From contig NZ_FNGS01000005.1 of the NCBI RefSeq assembly GCF_900103285.1, positions 182,579 through 246,578 of the forward strand: a stretch of DNA of 64,000 bases, read 5' to 3'. How positions within the stretch are numbered: the first letter of the stretch is position 1; each line of letters starts with the position of its first letter. The notes under the pieces were generated by a model that worked only from the letters and a program-made list of their open reading frames with translations, was not told the DNA's origin and made no database searches. The stretch is from Siphonobacter aquaeclarae (lineage in GTDB: Bacteria > Bacteroidota > Bacteroidia > Cytophagales > Spirosomataceae). Positions 43,901 to 54,694 of this stretch are shown piece by piece. The position numbers and the translations under genes were made by a program.

Positions 43901-44149
43901 CTGATCCGCAAAATCGGCGCTTCCTCGGCGCGGATTTACGTCAACGTGACGAATCCGTTTATCATCTATTCGCCCCTCGTCAAGGACAAACTGGCGATTG
44001 ATCCCGAAGGAAACAGCTATGCGAGCGGAAGCTCAACGCTCAACCCGCAAGGGGCGAGCGACCGGGGTACACCTGAGCGCCAGATCGCCGTCAACCTCAA
44101 CAACCCGCCGGTCCGGCAGTTTACCCTGGGCTTAAACCTCAAATTCTAA
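40922..44149 (+). CDS. SusC/RagA family TonB-dependent outer-membrane transporter (xylan locus)
   Basis: About 1075 residues from ATG 40922; a GTG at 40889 is also in frame but less likely. Long signal region RTSVVPLLLVAGTVPSGAAG, then a carboxypeptidase-regulatory-like domain (ISGRVTGENGEGLPGASVLI). The SusC hallmark DEVVVVGYGTQRKRDVTGSV, plug motifs QIRIRGNRTLT and VILVTTKRGKTGKP and the barrel ending RQFTLGLNLKF follow. It should import oligosaccharides released from a plant glycan, driven by TonB. The susD partner follows after 14 bp, and esterase and xylanase genes lie downstream on the same strand. The divergent hybrid regulator very likely controls it. Confidence 0.97.
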   Translation: MLMQVFLRMNKPWVRVFRTSVVPLLLVAGTVPSGAAGILPGSYYPARSIDSEISGRVTGENGEGLPGASVLIKFTTRGTITDEKGNFKIVLRDNENATLVFSQVGYQTKEVVVGAQKIVNVSLDPDSRALDEVVVVGYGTQRKRDVTGSVVSVSESTLKEVPAPNLISQLKGRAAGVSIISNGSTPGSQGQIRIRGNRTLTTSSGGSDGLDGPLVVVDGIPYGGLNDINPDDIANLEVLKDASATAIYGSRGAGGVILVTTKRGKTGKPVLSYDGYHGVTQIMGKFNVMNGTEYAQFKQDAAKYNRTSPGTSGYLLTPKEQEALANGVSTDWQGLIYRPGFMTNHQLGLQGGTDNTQYSLGLGYFNETGIIPGQNFQRFNIRATLDQKIGKHVKIGLNTLNTITYQNTPGGGGIPGGLVRLTPLASPYNADGSVNMFPSEGSIDAAGVSPLTILTKKDSYLGRTRSLRTFNSLYAEVNILPGLKYRFNAGLNFSQSNYNGYNGPLTYFNSATVQSSSTAEISNSEYWDVNLQHLLYYDKVFAGKHKLGFTALYEITKNHSLGSRFTVTGVPADYIKTSNFSLASGQPVASSDFGNSFSEMGLLSYMGRLNYSYADKYLITLTLRRDGSSTLSPGNQYFNYPAVGLGWNVAEENFMKSLSFVSSLKVRGGWGISGNRNVGAYSTLGALSAGYYNFGTGTAGQQLAYTVTSLPAKDLGWQSTAQVDVGIDFGFLSNRITGSVDWYHQKTKDILLSVPLPPSNGAGSTLKNLGKTEGKGLETTLSIDVVRKSKGFNWSVDLTYFFNREKITQLTTPEEKANIGAGWFVGQPLSVIYDYKKIGIWQLSDADVLAKQVAPVQFPGQIRVQDVNGDNKIDASDRQILGNFQPQWEGGWTNRFSFRNFDASIVTYARMGMKVIVPYLTGNSTGSGGFAFYNQSRVNQLRTDYWTESNPTNAFPAPDASSAVAYFGSTLGYYDGSFIKCRSINLGYTFSKDLIRKIGASSARIYVNVTNPFIIYSPLVKDKLAIDPEGNSYASGSSTLNPQGASDRGTPERQIAVNLNNPPVRQFTLGLNLKF

Positions 44150-44163
44150 CCTCAGACATTGCT

Positions 44164-45978
44164 ATGAAATCCATACAGTTATTGACGTGCCTGGGCCTCA
44201 TGGGCTTACTCAGCTCGGGATGCGAGCGTATTTTGGAGGAACATCCTCAGTCTCAGATTGTTCCGTCGTACTTTAACAGTCCTTCGGGAGTATTGGGCGG
44301 TATCGCGGGTGTATACAACGATATCCGCGGGCAGTGGGGAACGGAAGGTTTTACCGTCGAAATGCAGGCCGGAACCGACGAGTTTATCCAGGGGCTGAGC
44401 GCCGGTACGCCTATTCCGTATACCTATAACGGGCTGAACAGCAGCAACTTCGGATCTGCCTGGGGAGTAGCCTTTCAGGACATCAACACGCTGAACGGCG
44501 TATTGCAGTACGGAAAGACCGTTGACTTACCCGACGCTACCCGCCGGCAATACCTCGCACAGGCCAAATTCCTGCGGGCGTTCTGGTACTTCTACCTGGT
44601 TCAGACCTGGGGAGATGTTCCGTTGCATACCGAGTTCATCACGACGGCGTCGCAGGCCGCATCACGACAGCCGGTGGCGGAGGTATATGAATTGATTATC
44701 AAGGATTTGACTGAAGCGGCGGCGGACTTGCCCAATCAGCCGACGGCGCCCTTCCTGGGCAAGGCCGCTACCAAGCCGGTTGCGCAGTTCCTGCTCGCCA
44801 AAGCCTACCTCACCCGGGGCTGGCTCAACAATACGGCAGCGGATTTTTCACAGGCGGCGGCGATTTGTGATGATATCATCGCGAATAAATCCAGCTATGG
44901 CCTCGACTTGTGGCAGGATTTCGGCGATGCGTTTGTTCCGGCCAATGACTACGGGAAGGAAACGATGTTTGTCAGCGATCACGTACTCGATCCGAAATAT
45001 GGCTACTACGTCGTTGGCGGAGCCGCCGGCGGCGGAGCGGCACAAAACCTCTCACCCTGGTTTACCAACTGGAACTATCCGAACAACAGCGGTATCAATT
45101 CCTTTAAAAACGCGTCCGGCGCGTTTGTCAACAGCGGCGTTTCGGGGATGATCCGTGACTCGTTCTACGGCCGTCCCTACGTACGGATGCGTCCGAATAC
45201 CGACAAATGGCCGTCGGGCGCGCATGCCGGAAAGAACTACTTCCTGGATCAGGCCTTTACCAACCGGGATGTCGATTCGCGCTTTGCCAATTCGTTTTAC
45301 ACGGTATATATCTCGAATACCAGCGTAACCAACGCAGCCAATGCGGCCAACAACAGCCGCGGAATCGGATATACGACCGTCGCGGGGCAGGATACTGCTG
45401 TCTGGCTGCCGGATTTCGAAGTAGCGGGTGCGCCGCAGTTTATCGGCAGCCGGCCGTTTAAGGGGATTGTCGTTCCGCCGAGCTTGTGGAACAACGGGAT
45501 CTTCCCGGCGCTGAAGAAGTTCATGGACCCGAGCCGCGGAGCGAACTTCAACGATCCGTCGACCCGCCCCTGTGTGTTGTACCGCTTCTCGGATGTCTAC
45601 CTGACCGGGGCGGAAGCCTGGCTGAAAGCCGGAAATGCGACGAAGGCGGCCACTCTCCTGAACGTCGTCCGTCAGCGGGCTGCCTTCCGGAAAACCAATA
45701 CTTCTGCACAGAATACCGCAGCAGCAGCAGCCATGGCCATCACCGCGGCAGATGTGACGCTCGATTTTATTCTGGACGAACGTACCCGCGAACTATTCGG
45801 GGAATGGCAGCGCTGGCACGACCTCGTGCGTACCCGCTCGCTCGTAAGACGCGTGAAGGAGTGGAACCAGGAGGCGGCTCCCTACGTGAAAGATTACCAC
45901 ATGCTCCGACCGATTCCGCAGTCACAGATCGACCGGGTCGTATCCGGACCGTCGTTCCCGCAGAACCCGGGCTACTGA
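44164..45978 (+). CDS. SusD/RagB family nutrient-binding outer-membrane lipoprotein (xylan locus)
   Basis: 604 residues. Lipoprotein signal MKSIQLLTCLGLMGLLSSGC with Cys20. SusD hallmarks are ILEEHPQSQIVPSYFNSPSG, KFLRAFWYFYLVQTWGDVPL, RFSDVYLTGAEAWLKAGN, LDERTRELFGEWQRWHDLVR and the C-terminal HMLRPIPQSQIDR. It is somewhat longer than average, like the SusD proteins paired with xylan or pectin transporters. It sits over the SusC barrel on the cell surface and captures oligosaccharides. A 244-bp gap separates it from the oxidoreductase gene; no gene is seen there. Confidence 0.96.
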   Translation: MKSIQLLTCLGLMGLLSSGCERILEEHPQSQIVPSYFNSPSGVLGGIAGVYNDIRGQWGTEGFTVEMQAGTDEFIQGLSAGTPIPYTYNGLNSSNFGSAWGVAFQDINTLNGVLQYGKTVDLPDATRRQYLAQAKFLRAFWYFYLVQTWGDVPLHTEFITTASQAASRQPVAEVYELIIKDLTEAAADLPNQPTAPFLGKAATKPVAQFLLAKAYLTRGWLNNTAADFSQAAAICDDIIANKSSYGLDLWQDFGDAFVPANDYGKETMFVSDHVLDPKYGYYVVGGAAGGGAAQNLSPWFTNWNYPNNSGINSFKNASGAFVNSGVSGMIRDSFYGRPYVRMRPNTDKWPSGAHAGKNYFLDQAFTNRDVDSRFANSFYTVYISNTSVTNAANAANNSRGIGYTTVAGQDTAVWLPDFEVAGAPQFIGSRPFKGIVVPPSLWNNGIFPALKKFMDPSRGANFNDPSTRPCVLYRFSDVYLTGAEAWLKAGNATKAATLLNVVRQRAAFRKTNTSAQNTAAAAAMAITAADVTLDFILDERTRELFGEWQRWHDLVRTRSLVRRVKEWNQEAAPYVKDYHMLRPIPQSQIDRVVSGPSFPQNPGY

Positions 45979-46222
45979 CAGGACCGGCCTGGTTCAGGGG
46001 CATTGTTCCGTTACTGTCCAACCCACCAGTCGGAATACATAGGCCACGGTCGTACGCGGGCCGTTCCGTATAGTAGCCGCCTTCGGGCGGGTATCGGGAC
46101 GGTCCGCTGTCCGGCTGACTGATTACGGGGAAAGTACTGACGGAAAAGTGAAAATGCGCATCTTTGAGAGCGGCTGACCCCGCGTCCTTTTCTTAACCTC
46201 CGACAGCCATAAACCTACTCAA

Positions 46223-49275
<3,053 letters not shown>

Positions 49276-49309
49276 TCCACTCATTCACATTGGTTTAAAC
49301 CTGCCTCTC

Positions 49310-50374
49310 ATGATTCGCTTTACCGGTACCGCGCTGCTGCTGTCAGTCCTGGTTTGCCCCTATGCGGGGGCGCAAAAGTCCCTCAAAGAAGCCTATGCCG
49401 CTTATTTTCCGGTAGGAGTGGCTGTAGCGCCCCGGAACCTTGCCGGGGCCGATGCGGAACTGATCCGGGCGCAATTTTCCAGCCTCACGCCCGAAAACGC
49501 CATGAAAATGGGACCGATTCACCCGGCTCCTGACCGGTACTTCTGGCAGGATGCCGATCAGATTGTCGGCTTTGCGGAGCAAAACGGGCTGAAAGTCAGA
49601 GGGCATACGCTTTGCTGGCATAACCAGACGCCGTCGTGGTTTTTTACAGACGGCGAGGGAAAACAGGTCACCCGCGAGGTACTGCTCGATCGACTGAAAG
49701 AACACATCCAAACCGTCGTCGGCCGGTATAAAGGCAAATTATATGCCTGGGATGTCGTCAACGAAGCCGTACCGGACGGAGGGACTGATATTTACCGGCG
49801 CTCGAAGTTTCTCGAGATCATCGGGGAAGACTACATCGAAAAAGCCTTTGAATTCGCCCATGCCGCCGATCCGAACGCGAGGTTGTTTTACAACGACTAC
49901 AATACCGAAAGCGATTCCAAGCGCGAGCGTATTTTTCAGTTGCTCAAAAAGCTGAAAGACAAGAAGATACCGGTCCACGGCGTCGGGTTGCAGGGACACT
50001 GGTCCATCTACGAGCCCACGGCAGCCGCCCTGGAGGAGTCGATCCGGAAGTTTGCCGGCCTGGGCCTGGAAGTGCAGATTACCGAACTGGACGTCTCCGT
50101 ATATCCGAAGGAGCATGCCCGACGCGAACGTCAGCCGTCCGACAGCGATGTACTCACAAAGGAAATGGAAGCCCGTCAGGCCGAAAAGTACCAGATGCTT
50201 TTTGACATATTCCGGAAGTACAAGGGTACGCTGACCGGCGTTACGTTCTGGAATGTGTCCGACAAAACCACCTGGCTGGATAACTTCCCGGTGCGCGGAC
50301 GAAAAGACTACCCCCTGCTGTTTGACCAGAACAGTAGCCCGAAGGAGGCTTTTTATAAGGTGGTTACGTTTTAG
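49310..50374 (+). CDS. Secreted endo-1,4-beta-xylanase, glycoside hydrolase family 10
   Basis: About 354 residues from ATG 49310, signal FTGTALLLSVLVCPYAGAQ. GH10 signatures: SLTPENAMKMGPIHP, VRGHTLCWHNQTPSWFF, acid/base Glu152 in AWDVVNEAV, HGVGLQGHWSIYEP, nucleophile Glu259 in VQITELDVSVY, and TFWNVSDKTTWLD. It cleaves internal beta-1,4 bonds of the xylan backbone with retention. Single catalytic domain without a carbohydrate-binding module. The open frame extends upstream to 49139 inside the esterase gene, which is not the true start. It ends the susC-to-xylanase operon at a strong terminator. Confidence 0.96.
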   Translation: MIRFTGTALLLSVLVCPYAGAQKSLKEAYAAYFPVGVAVAPRNLAGADAELIRAQFSSLTPENAMKMGPIHPAPDRYFWQDADQIVGFAEQNGLKVRGHTLCWHNQTPSWFFTDGEGKQVTREVLLDRLKEHIQTVVGRYKGKLYAWDVVNEAVPDGGTDIYRRSKFLEIIGEDYIEKAFEFAHAADPNARLFYNDYNTESDSKRERIFQLLKKLKDKKIPVHGVGLQGHWSIYEPTAAALEESIRKFAGLGLEVQITELDVSVYPKEHARRERQPSDSDVLTKEMEARQAEKYQMLFDIFRKYKGTLTGVTFWNVSDKTTWLDNFPVRGRKDYPLLFDQNSSPKEAFYKVVTF

Positions 50375-50379
50375 TTGAC

Positions 50380-50412
50380 AAAAAAAGGGGAGCTGACGGC
50401 TCCCCTTTTTTT
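50380..50412. terminator. Bidirectional terminator
   Basis: AAAAAAAGGGGAGC (50380-50393) pairs with GCTCCCCTTTTTTT (50399-50412), loop TGACG. T-runs on both strands. Its right end touches the stop codon of the convergent fucosidase gene. Confidence 0.92.
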
Positions 50413-52039
50413 AACTGATTTTCAGGACACAGGCGACAGTATCCGGAAATCGCTCCGGAAGCGTTACTTCCAGCGCATCGGGTGTCCGTGTAAACGTCAG
50501 AGGAGTAGTACTTCCGGGAAGTGTTACCGAACGGACGGCGCGCTTGTGCGGGGTATTTTCGCCGAGGCTTTTGATACGTACTTTCCTGCCCGCCGGCATT
50601 CCGAGTGTAATTGCGTACAGGTCAGACCCTTTGGTGGTGAAGCGGATATCTTCCGCAGTCATACCCTTGCCTTTTCCTTCGTTAAAACCGGGTCCGTCGA
50701 GGGGTGCTGACGATTCGAGCGCCGGGCCTTCCCCGAAGATTACCCAGGGTCGGGTACCATAGATGCATTCGCCGTTGACACGCATCCAGGCGCCGATACC
50801 TTCCACAATCGCCCGCTCTTTTTCGTCGATGGTACCGTCACGCCGGACCGGGACGCTTAACAGGAGATTCCCGTTCTTACTGACGACGTCGGCAAGGGTA
50901 TGTATAACCGTTGCGGCTGATTTATACCGGTTGTGATCGTACACCCGCCGGTCGTAATGCCAGTTGCCGATACAGGTATCCGTCTGCCAGACAAAGGGTT
51001 CGAGCCGGTTACTCTGCCCGCGTTCAATATCCCACACCATGCATTTCCGCTGCTGTTCGTCAAGTATTTTCCCGTTCAGAACCGCTTCGAGTTTGCCCTT
51101 GTTTTTCCGCATGCTCCGGTTGTAGAGGTGGGCGGCGATTTTCAGACCGACGTCGCTGACCGGCCAGAGCGGCAGCACGGTATCGTCGAAATACACGAGG
51201 TCGGGATCGTACTGGTTAATCAGGTCCAGCGTCCGGTTGTAAAACTGCTCGCAGTAGGCGGCCGACGGAACGCTCGATCCGCCTCCCCAGGCCCACTGGC
51301 TGTTGACGTCGACATCCTTTCCCCGGCGGCTCAATGCGTGGTTTTGAGCGTAAAGCTGCTGCGGGTCAAGGCCTTCCCACCAGGCACCTTTTCCATCGGC
51401 GGCGGTGAGTTTTCCGTCGTACGGTACGCCGGCGAGCGGACCATTTTTGTCCGCGCCCTGTGCGGTTTCATACCAGCTCCAGGCGTGCGCGGCGTGAATG
51501 CTTACGCCGAAATGCAGGCCGTGTTTTTTGGCCGCTTTGGCCCAGCCGCCGATCAGGTCCTTCTTCGGGCCGAGGCGAACCGAGTTCCAGGTATGGTACT
51601 TGCTGTTGTAGTTGTCGAGATTGTCGTGGTGATTTGCCATACCGACGAAATATTTCGCGCCTGCTTTTTTATAAAGGCCGACGAGCTCGTCCGGATTCCA
51701 CGCATCGGCTTTCCAGCGGTGGATGATATCCTTGAATCCAACTTTCGAAGGGTGTCCATAATTTTCGACATGGAAGCGGTAGGCATCACTACCTTCCTCA
51801 TACATTCCACGCGCATACCAGTCGCCGTGTTCGGGTTCGCACTGCGCACCCCAGTGCGCCCAGATGCCGAATTTTGCGTCGCGGTACCATTCAGGGACGC
51901 GGTACTGGGCCAGCGAATCCCAGGTAGGTTTAAAGGCACCGGTGGCCATCGGCTCGCCGGGCAAAAAAAGGCGGTTTGCCTTTACCGGTACGGCGAGGGC
52001 CGCCAGCGTAAGTTGTTTGAGGATCGTACGTCTTTTCAT
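50411..52039 (-). CDS. Alpha-L-fucosidase, glycoside hydrolase family 29
   Basis: 542 residues. Tat-like signal MKRRTILKQLTLAALAVPVK. GH29 signatures: VPEWYRDAKFGIWAHWGAQC, the HHDNLDNYNSKYH block, DLIGGWAKAAKKHGLHFGVS, the probable nucleophile Asp in DLVYFDDTVLPLW, and SKNGNLLLSVPVRRDGTIDE. It has a C-terminal beta-sandwich. It should release alpha-L-fucose from glycans in the periplasm. It is transcribed towards the xylanase operon and away from the tmRNA, so its own promoter is in 52040-52180. Together with the xylanase locus it may extend the locus to fucosylated side chains. Confidence 0.93.
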   Translation of the reverse strand: MKRRTILKQLTLAALAVPVKANRLFLPGEPMATGAFKPTWDSLAQYRVPEWYRDAKFGIWAHWGAQCEPEHGDWYARGMYEEGSDAYRFHVENYGHPSKVGFKDIIHRWKADAWNPDELVGLYKKAGAKYFVGMANHHDNLDNYNSKYHTWNSVRLGPKKDLIGGWAKAAKKHGLHFGVSIHAAHAWSWYETAQGADKNGPLAGVPYDGKLTAADGKGAWWEGLDPQQLYAQNHALSRRGKDVDVNSQWAWGGGSSVPSAAYCEQFYNRTLDLINQYDPDLVYFDDTVLPLWPVSDVGLKIAAHLYNRSMRKNKGKLEAVLNGKILDEQQRKCMVWDIERGQSNRLEPFVWQTDTCIGNWHYDRRVYDHNRYKSAATVIHTLADVVSKNGNLLLSVPVRRDGTIDEKERAIVEGIGAWMRVNGECIYGTRPWVIFGEGPALESSAPLDGPGFNEGKGKGMTAEDIRFTTKGSDLYAITLGMPAGRKVRIKSLGENTPHKRAVRSVTLPGSTTPLTFTRTPDALEVTLPERFPDTVACVLKIS

Positions 52040-52180
52040 GAGATGAGAGGAAATGGAATGCTTGATGCAAAGCTATCTCATGGCGAAGAGGAAGAAGTGA
52101 GGCGGATGTCCTGACAAGTATGCTATCTTAACATGCGGCGGTTTCCGCCCGGAAAAGCTGAAACGGATCTTCAGGAAAGC

Positions 52181-52218
52181 AAAAAAGCCTTTCTGAATCA
52201 GCTCAGAAAGGCTTTTTT
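52181..52218 (-). terminator. Terminator of the tmRNA gene
   Basis: AAAAAAGCCTTTCTGA (52181-52196) pairs perfectly with TCAGAAAGGCTTTTTT (52203-52218), loop ATCAGC. It lies just downstream of the tmRNA 3' end on the minus strand. Confidence 0.9.
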
Positions 52219-52226
52219 GTAACTTT

Positions 52227-52599
52227 TGTGGAGACGGAGGGATTCGAACCCTCGTCCAGAACAGGGACGCCACAAGCCTTCTACATGCTTAGTTGCCTTT
52301 CGGTTGTCGGGAATAAGACAGGTCGGCAACAAACCGATCCTGTTCCGTATCCGCAGGTACGAGACGAGTCTAGCGGAATCCACTCATCCGACCCTACCTT
52401 TTCGACGCTCCGTGCTCCGGCCCGGTAAGGTGACGGTCCGGCGGAACGATGGCTAATGATTAATCACTCCGGATTAAGCAGCCATAGCGTAGCTATAATT
52501 GCCAGCTATTGTTTAGAAGAATTTTTGACAGGAGATCCTTCCAACTCCCGGCATGCTTACACCTGCAACCTCAACCCGCTGTCAATACCGGTCGTCCCC
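52227..52599 (-). ncRNA. ssrA: Transfer-messenger RNA (tmRNA)
   Basis: On the minus strand the RNA begins GGGGACGACCGGTATTGACA at 52599 and ends with a T-arm GGGTTCGAATCCC followed by TCCGTCTCCA near 52229. The first seven bases GGGGACG pair with CGTCTCC to form the tRNA-like acceptor stem (one G-U). The 3' CCA is not fully encoded (ACA follows the stem). Inside is a tag reading frame (52474-52506). With trans-translation factors this RNA releases stalled ribosomes and tags the peptides for proteolysis. It has its own terminator at 52181-52218. Confidence 0.96.
52474..52506 (-). other. tmRNA proteolysis tag reading frame
   Basis: Translation of the minus strand from GCT at 52506 gives AGNYSYAMAA followed by TAA. 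The end YAMAA is the hydrophobic ClpXP-type degron end seen in Cytophaga-group tags. The exact resume codon (GCT or the following GGC) is inferred, not shown. Confidence 0.85.
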
Positions 52600-52661
52600 A
52601 GGTGAAACGTCCCGGATTGTTGATTCCGGGACAACAAATATATGCAATTTCTGCGCCGATG

Positions 52662-53054
52662 TCAAAGGCCGAGCTCGCTGAGCTCGTCTTCCCGGATCAT
52701 CAGCAGCACGGCCGATTGCGGAATGATGATATAATTCTCGCCGTCCACTTCCACTTCATACCCGTTCCGGCGGAGAAACAATACCTGATCGTTTTCCCGT
52801 ACCTGCAGGGGTACGTATTTGACGTCTTCTTTCTTTTCTTTCCAGGGTTCGTCGTCGTCCGTAGCTGCCGGAATCGGAAAGCCCGGCCCGACTTTCACTG
52901 CCGTTCCTTTCTGAATATCTTCCTTTTCGGCCACGGTGGGAGGCAGGTACAGTCCCGAGCGGGTCTGCTGCTGGTCGGCCGCCGGTTTCACCAAAATCTT
53001 GTCGCCCATCATCGTCACTTTCCGTAACGTATTCAGGCCCTCAATTGCGCTCAT
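52662..53054 (-). CDS. GroES-like co-chaperone family protein
   Basis: About 130 residues from ATG 53054 (an upstream TTG at 53063 is less likely). The fold signature of chaperonin-10 is visible: VTMMGDKILVKPAADQQQTR, SGLYLPPTVAEKEDIQKGTA, VKVGPGFPIP and the C-terminal YIIIPQSAVLLMIRED. It is longer than GroES (about 95) because of an acidic/basic insert ATDDDEPWKEKKEDVKYVP in the middle. No groEL follows, so it is not the housekeeping groES. It may be a divergent paralogue that caps the chaperonin or a separate complex. It lies 53 bp downstream of a phosphoesterase gene on the same strand. Confidence 0.8.
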   Translation of the reverse strand: MSAIEGLNTLRKVTMMGDKILVKPAADQQQTRSGLYLPPTVAEKEDIQKGTAVKVGPGFPIPAATDDDEPWKEKKEDVKYVPLQVRENDQVLFLRRNGYEVEVDGENYIIIPQSAVLLMIREDELSELGL

Positions 53055-53107
53055 TTGTCTCAAAAAATAGATCTACCTTGCTCCGAAAAAACGTATTCCC
53101 CGGTGCG

Positions 53108-53632
53108 TTACCCTGCAAAATTGTCAGGTATGGCGCCGCGTTTGCCGAGTTCGATGACCTCCATACCGAATACCCGGCGACCTTCTATCGAAAACCGAAG
53201 AGCGGTCCGCATCCGGTGAAAACCCTCGCGGCCTGCTGCGCCCGGGTTGATAAACAGGAGGTTGTTTTTCGCAGGATCGCGCTCTACCCGGAGAATATGG
53301 GAATGCCCGCAGACGAAGATATCCGGCAGGCCTTCCGCAAAAAGCTGGCGGGCGTCCGGTTTGTACCGACCCGGCACGCCGGCAATATGTGTCATGCCGA
53401 TGATCAGGTCTTCGCAGGAAAACCGCAGGTGGAGGGGGAATTCCGTACGTATCTCCGTTGTGTCGATATTTCCGTAAACGCCTCGCACAGGTTTTCCGAA
53501 AATTCGTAGTTGATCGGCTACGCCCGGTCCCCAATCTCCCGCGTGCCAGATCTCGTCGGCCGCCCGGCAATACGTTTCCAGCGTCGGATCAAACCAGCCG
53601 TGCGTGTCGGAAAATAAAAAAATACGAGTCAT
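53108..53632 (-). CDS. Metallophosphoesterase of the YfcE/MJ0936 phosphodiesterase family
   Basis: About 174 residues from ATG 53632. The five metal motifs are in order: FSDTHGW (Asp9, His11), WHAGDWG, VYGNID, MTHIAG and CGHSHILRVERD, then the conserved NPGAAGREG. Length and order match small YfcE-like phosphodiesterases acting on 2',3'-cAMP or bis-p-nitrophenyl phosphate in vitro; the physiological substrate is unknown. It is divergent from the gene at 53763. Its open frame runs 51 bp further upstream without support. Confidence 0.92.
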   Translation of the reverse strand: MTRIFLFSDTHGWFDPTLETYCRAADEIWHAGDWGPGVADQLRIFGKPVRGVYGNIDTTEIRTEFPLHLRFSCEDLIIGMTHIAGVPGRYKPDARQLFAEGLPDIFVCGHSHILRVERDPAKNNLLFINPGAAGREGFHRMRTALRFSIEGRRVFGMEVIELGKRGAIPDNFAG

Positions 53633-53762
53633 TGCAATTATTCCAAAAGTTATTAACTCTGCATCATGTTCCTCCTGGAACAACGGGCTCCTTAGCCCAG
53701 GCGGAACGGGACTTCCGCCGAAAGATAAGTCATCCCCTTGCTTTTACGTCAGGGAGGTAGGT

Positions 53763-54431
53763 ATGTCGCACGATTTAGATCAGGGGCCTATGATTACTAC
53801 ACCTTTTGAAACCGAACTGTATGAAAAACTCAGCGTTTTCTTTGCTGAGCGGGGGTTTGAGCTGTTGCCCGACCGGAAGCAATTCCGTAAATCCACCGGT
53901 ACCGGCTTTCACAACGTCATCTTCTCGGCCTCCTACCGGACGAACGAGGTGTGGCTGGAAGTGAGCATTGGCCTGCGGCATCAGGAAATCGAATTTCTGG
54001 CCCAGCAGTTCCTCGACAATGCCGAAGAATTCCGGGACGATGCCAATACACTGGTTGTTTCGGTCGGGAAATTCAACGATGACAAGTATTTCAAGTACCG
54101 GATTCAAAGTCCGGAAGACCTTGACGACGCCTGCGAGCAGATCAAAGAGTTTTTGTTGCAGCAGGGTTTTGGATTTATGGCGCGCTACGAAACCCTCAGC
54201 TCGCTCAACCAGCTCTTTAATACGGAGCCGACCAAGCCCTGCAAGTTTGTGTACAACCAGGTGCACCGCAGTTTCAAAGGTGTGATTGCCGCGCGATTCG
54301 TCAATAATGAACGGTTTTTGCGCCTGATCGACCTGCATCGTGTACAAGTGGCGAAAAATGGAGCTTCGGTCGACGAGCAGCAGTCTTTCGAACGGCTTCT
54401 CAGCTTCCTTCTGTATCATTCCCTCAACTGA
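53763..54431 (+). CDS. Hypothetical protein, cytoplasmic
   Basis: About 222 residues from ATG 53763 (MSHDLDQGPM); ATG 53790 is an alternative. No signal or membrane segment. The sequence has an alpha/beta look with ELYEKLSVFFAERGFELLPD, FHNVIFSASYRTNEVWLEVS, QFLDNAEEFRDDANTLVVSV and a C-terminal helix SFERLLSFLLYHS. The pattern of a protein scored for a long, variable client-like repeat is absent. I do not recognise the family. An inverted repeat follows at 54512-54545. Confidence 0.75.
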   Translation: MSHDLDQGPMITTPFETELYEKLSVFFAERGFELLPDRKQFRKSTGTGFHNVIFSASYRTNEVWLEVSIGLRHQEIEFLAQQFLDNAEEFRDDANTLVVSVGKFNDDKYFKYRIQSPEDLDDACEQIKEFLLQQGFGFMARYETLSSLNQLFNTEPTKPCKFVYNQVHRSFKGVIAARFVNNERFLRLIDLHRVQVAKNGASVDEQQSFERLLSFLLYHSLN

Positions 54432-54511
54432 TCGCGTTTTTTCAGATTCGGGCGGACGATTTGCATGCATTTGTGCAAATTCACGGCCTGGAATCTGAAG
54501 GATCACAGGTA

Positions 54512-54545
54512 TTCAGGCCGGCGTGTATCCTCGTGCCGGCCTGAA
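54512..54545. repeat. GC-rich inverted repeat
   Basis: TTCAGGCCGGC (54512-54522) pairs with GCCGGCCTGAA (54535-54545), loop 12 nt. It lies 80 bp after the unknown gene and 150 bp before the next. There is no T-run, so a terminator is uncertain. Confidence 0.5.
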
Positions 54546-54694
54546 CGCCTGCTCTGCATTTTCCGGGAAATCCTCCGATTCAGGAGTATCGGATGTGCTT
54601 TTGTTTTCTTCGGAAGACAGAAGGACGCCGGGTAGGGTATTCGGTCGCATTTTGTGGAATGCTACTGCAGAGAGAACTTTAATCAACAAAAACC

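Noticed and set aside
50933-52114. 393-codon open frame on + strand
   Set aside because: It lies antisense to the well-supported GH29 fucosidase gene. Its composition (many Val, Phe, Arg, no recognisable motif) is that of a shadow frame in GC-rich coding DNA.
52231-52252. T-arm-like sequence suggesting a tRNA gene
   Set aside because: It is the tRNA-like 3' end of the tmRNA, with the 5' half 350 bp away; no separate cloverleaf is present.
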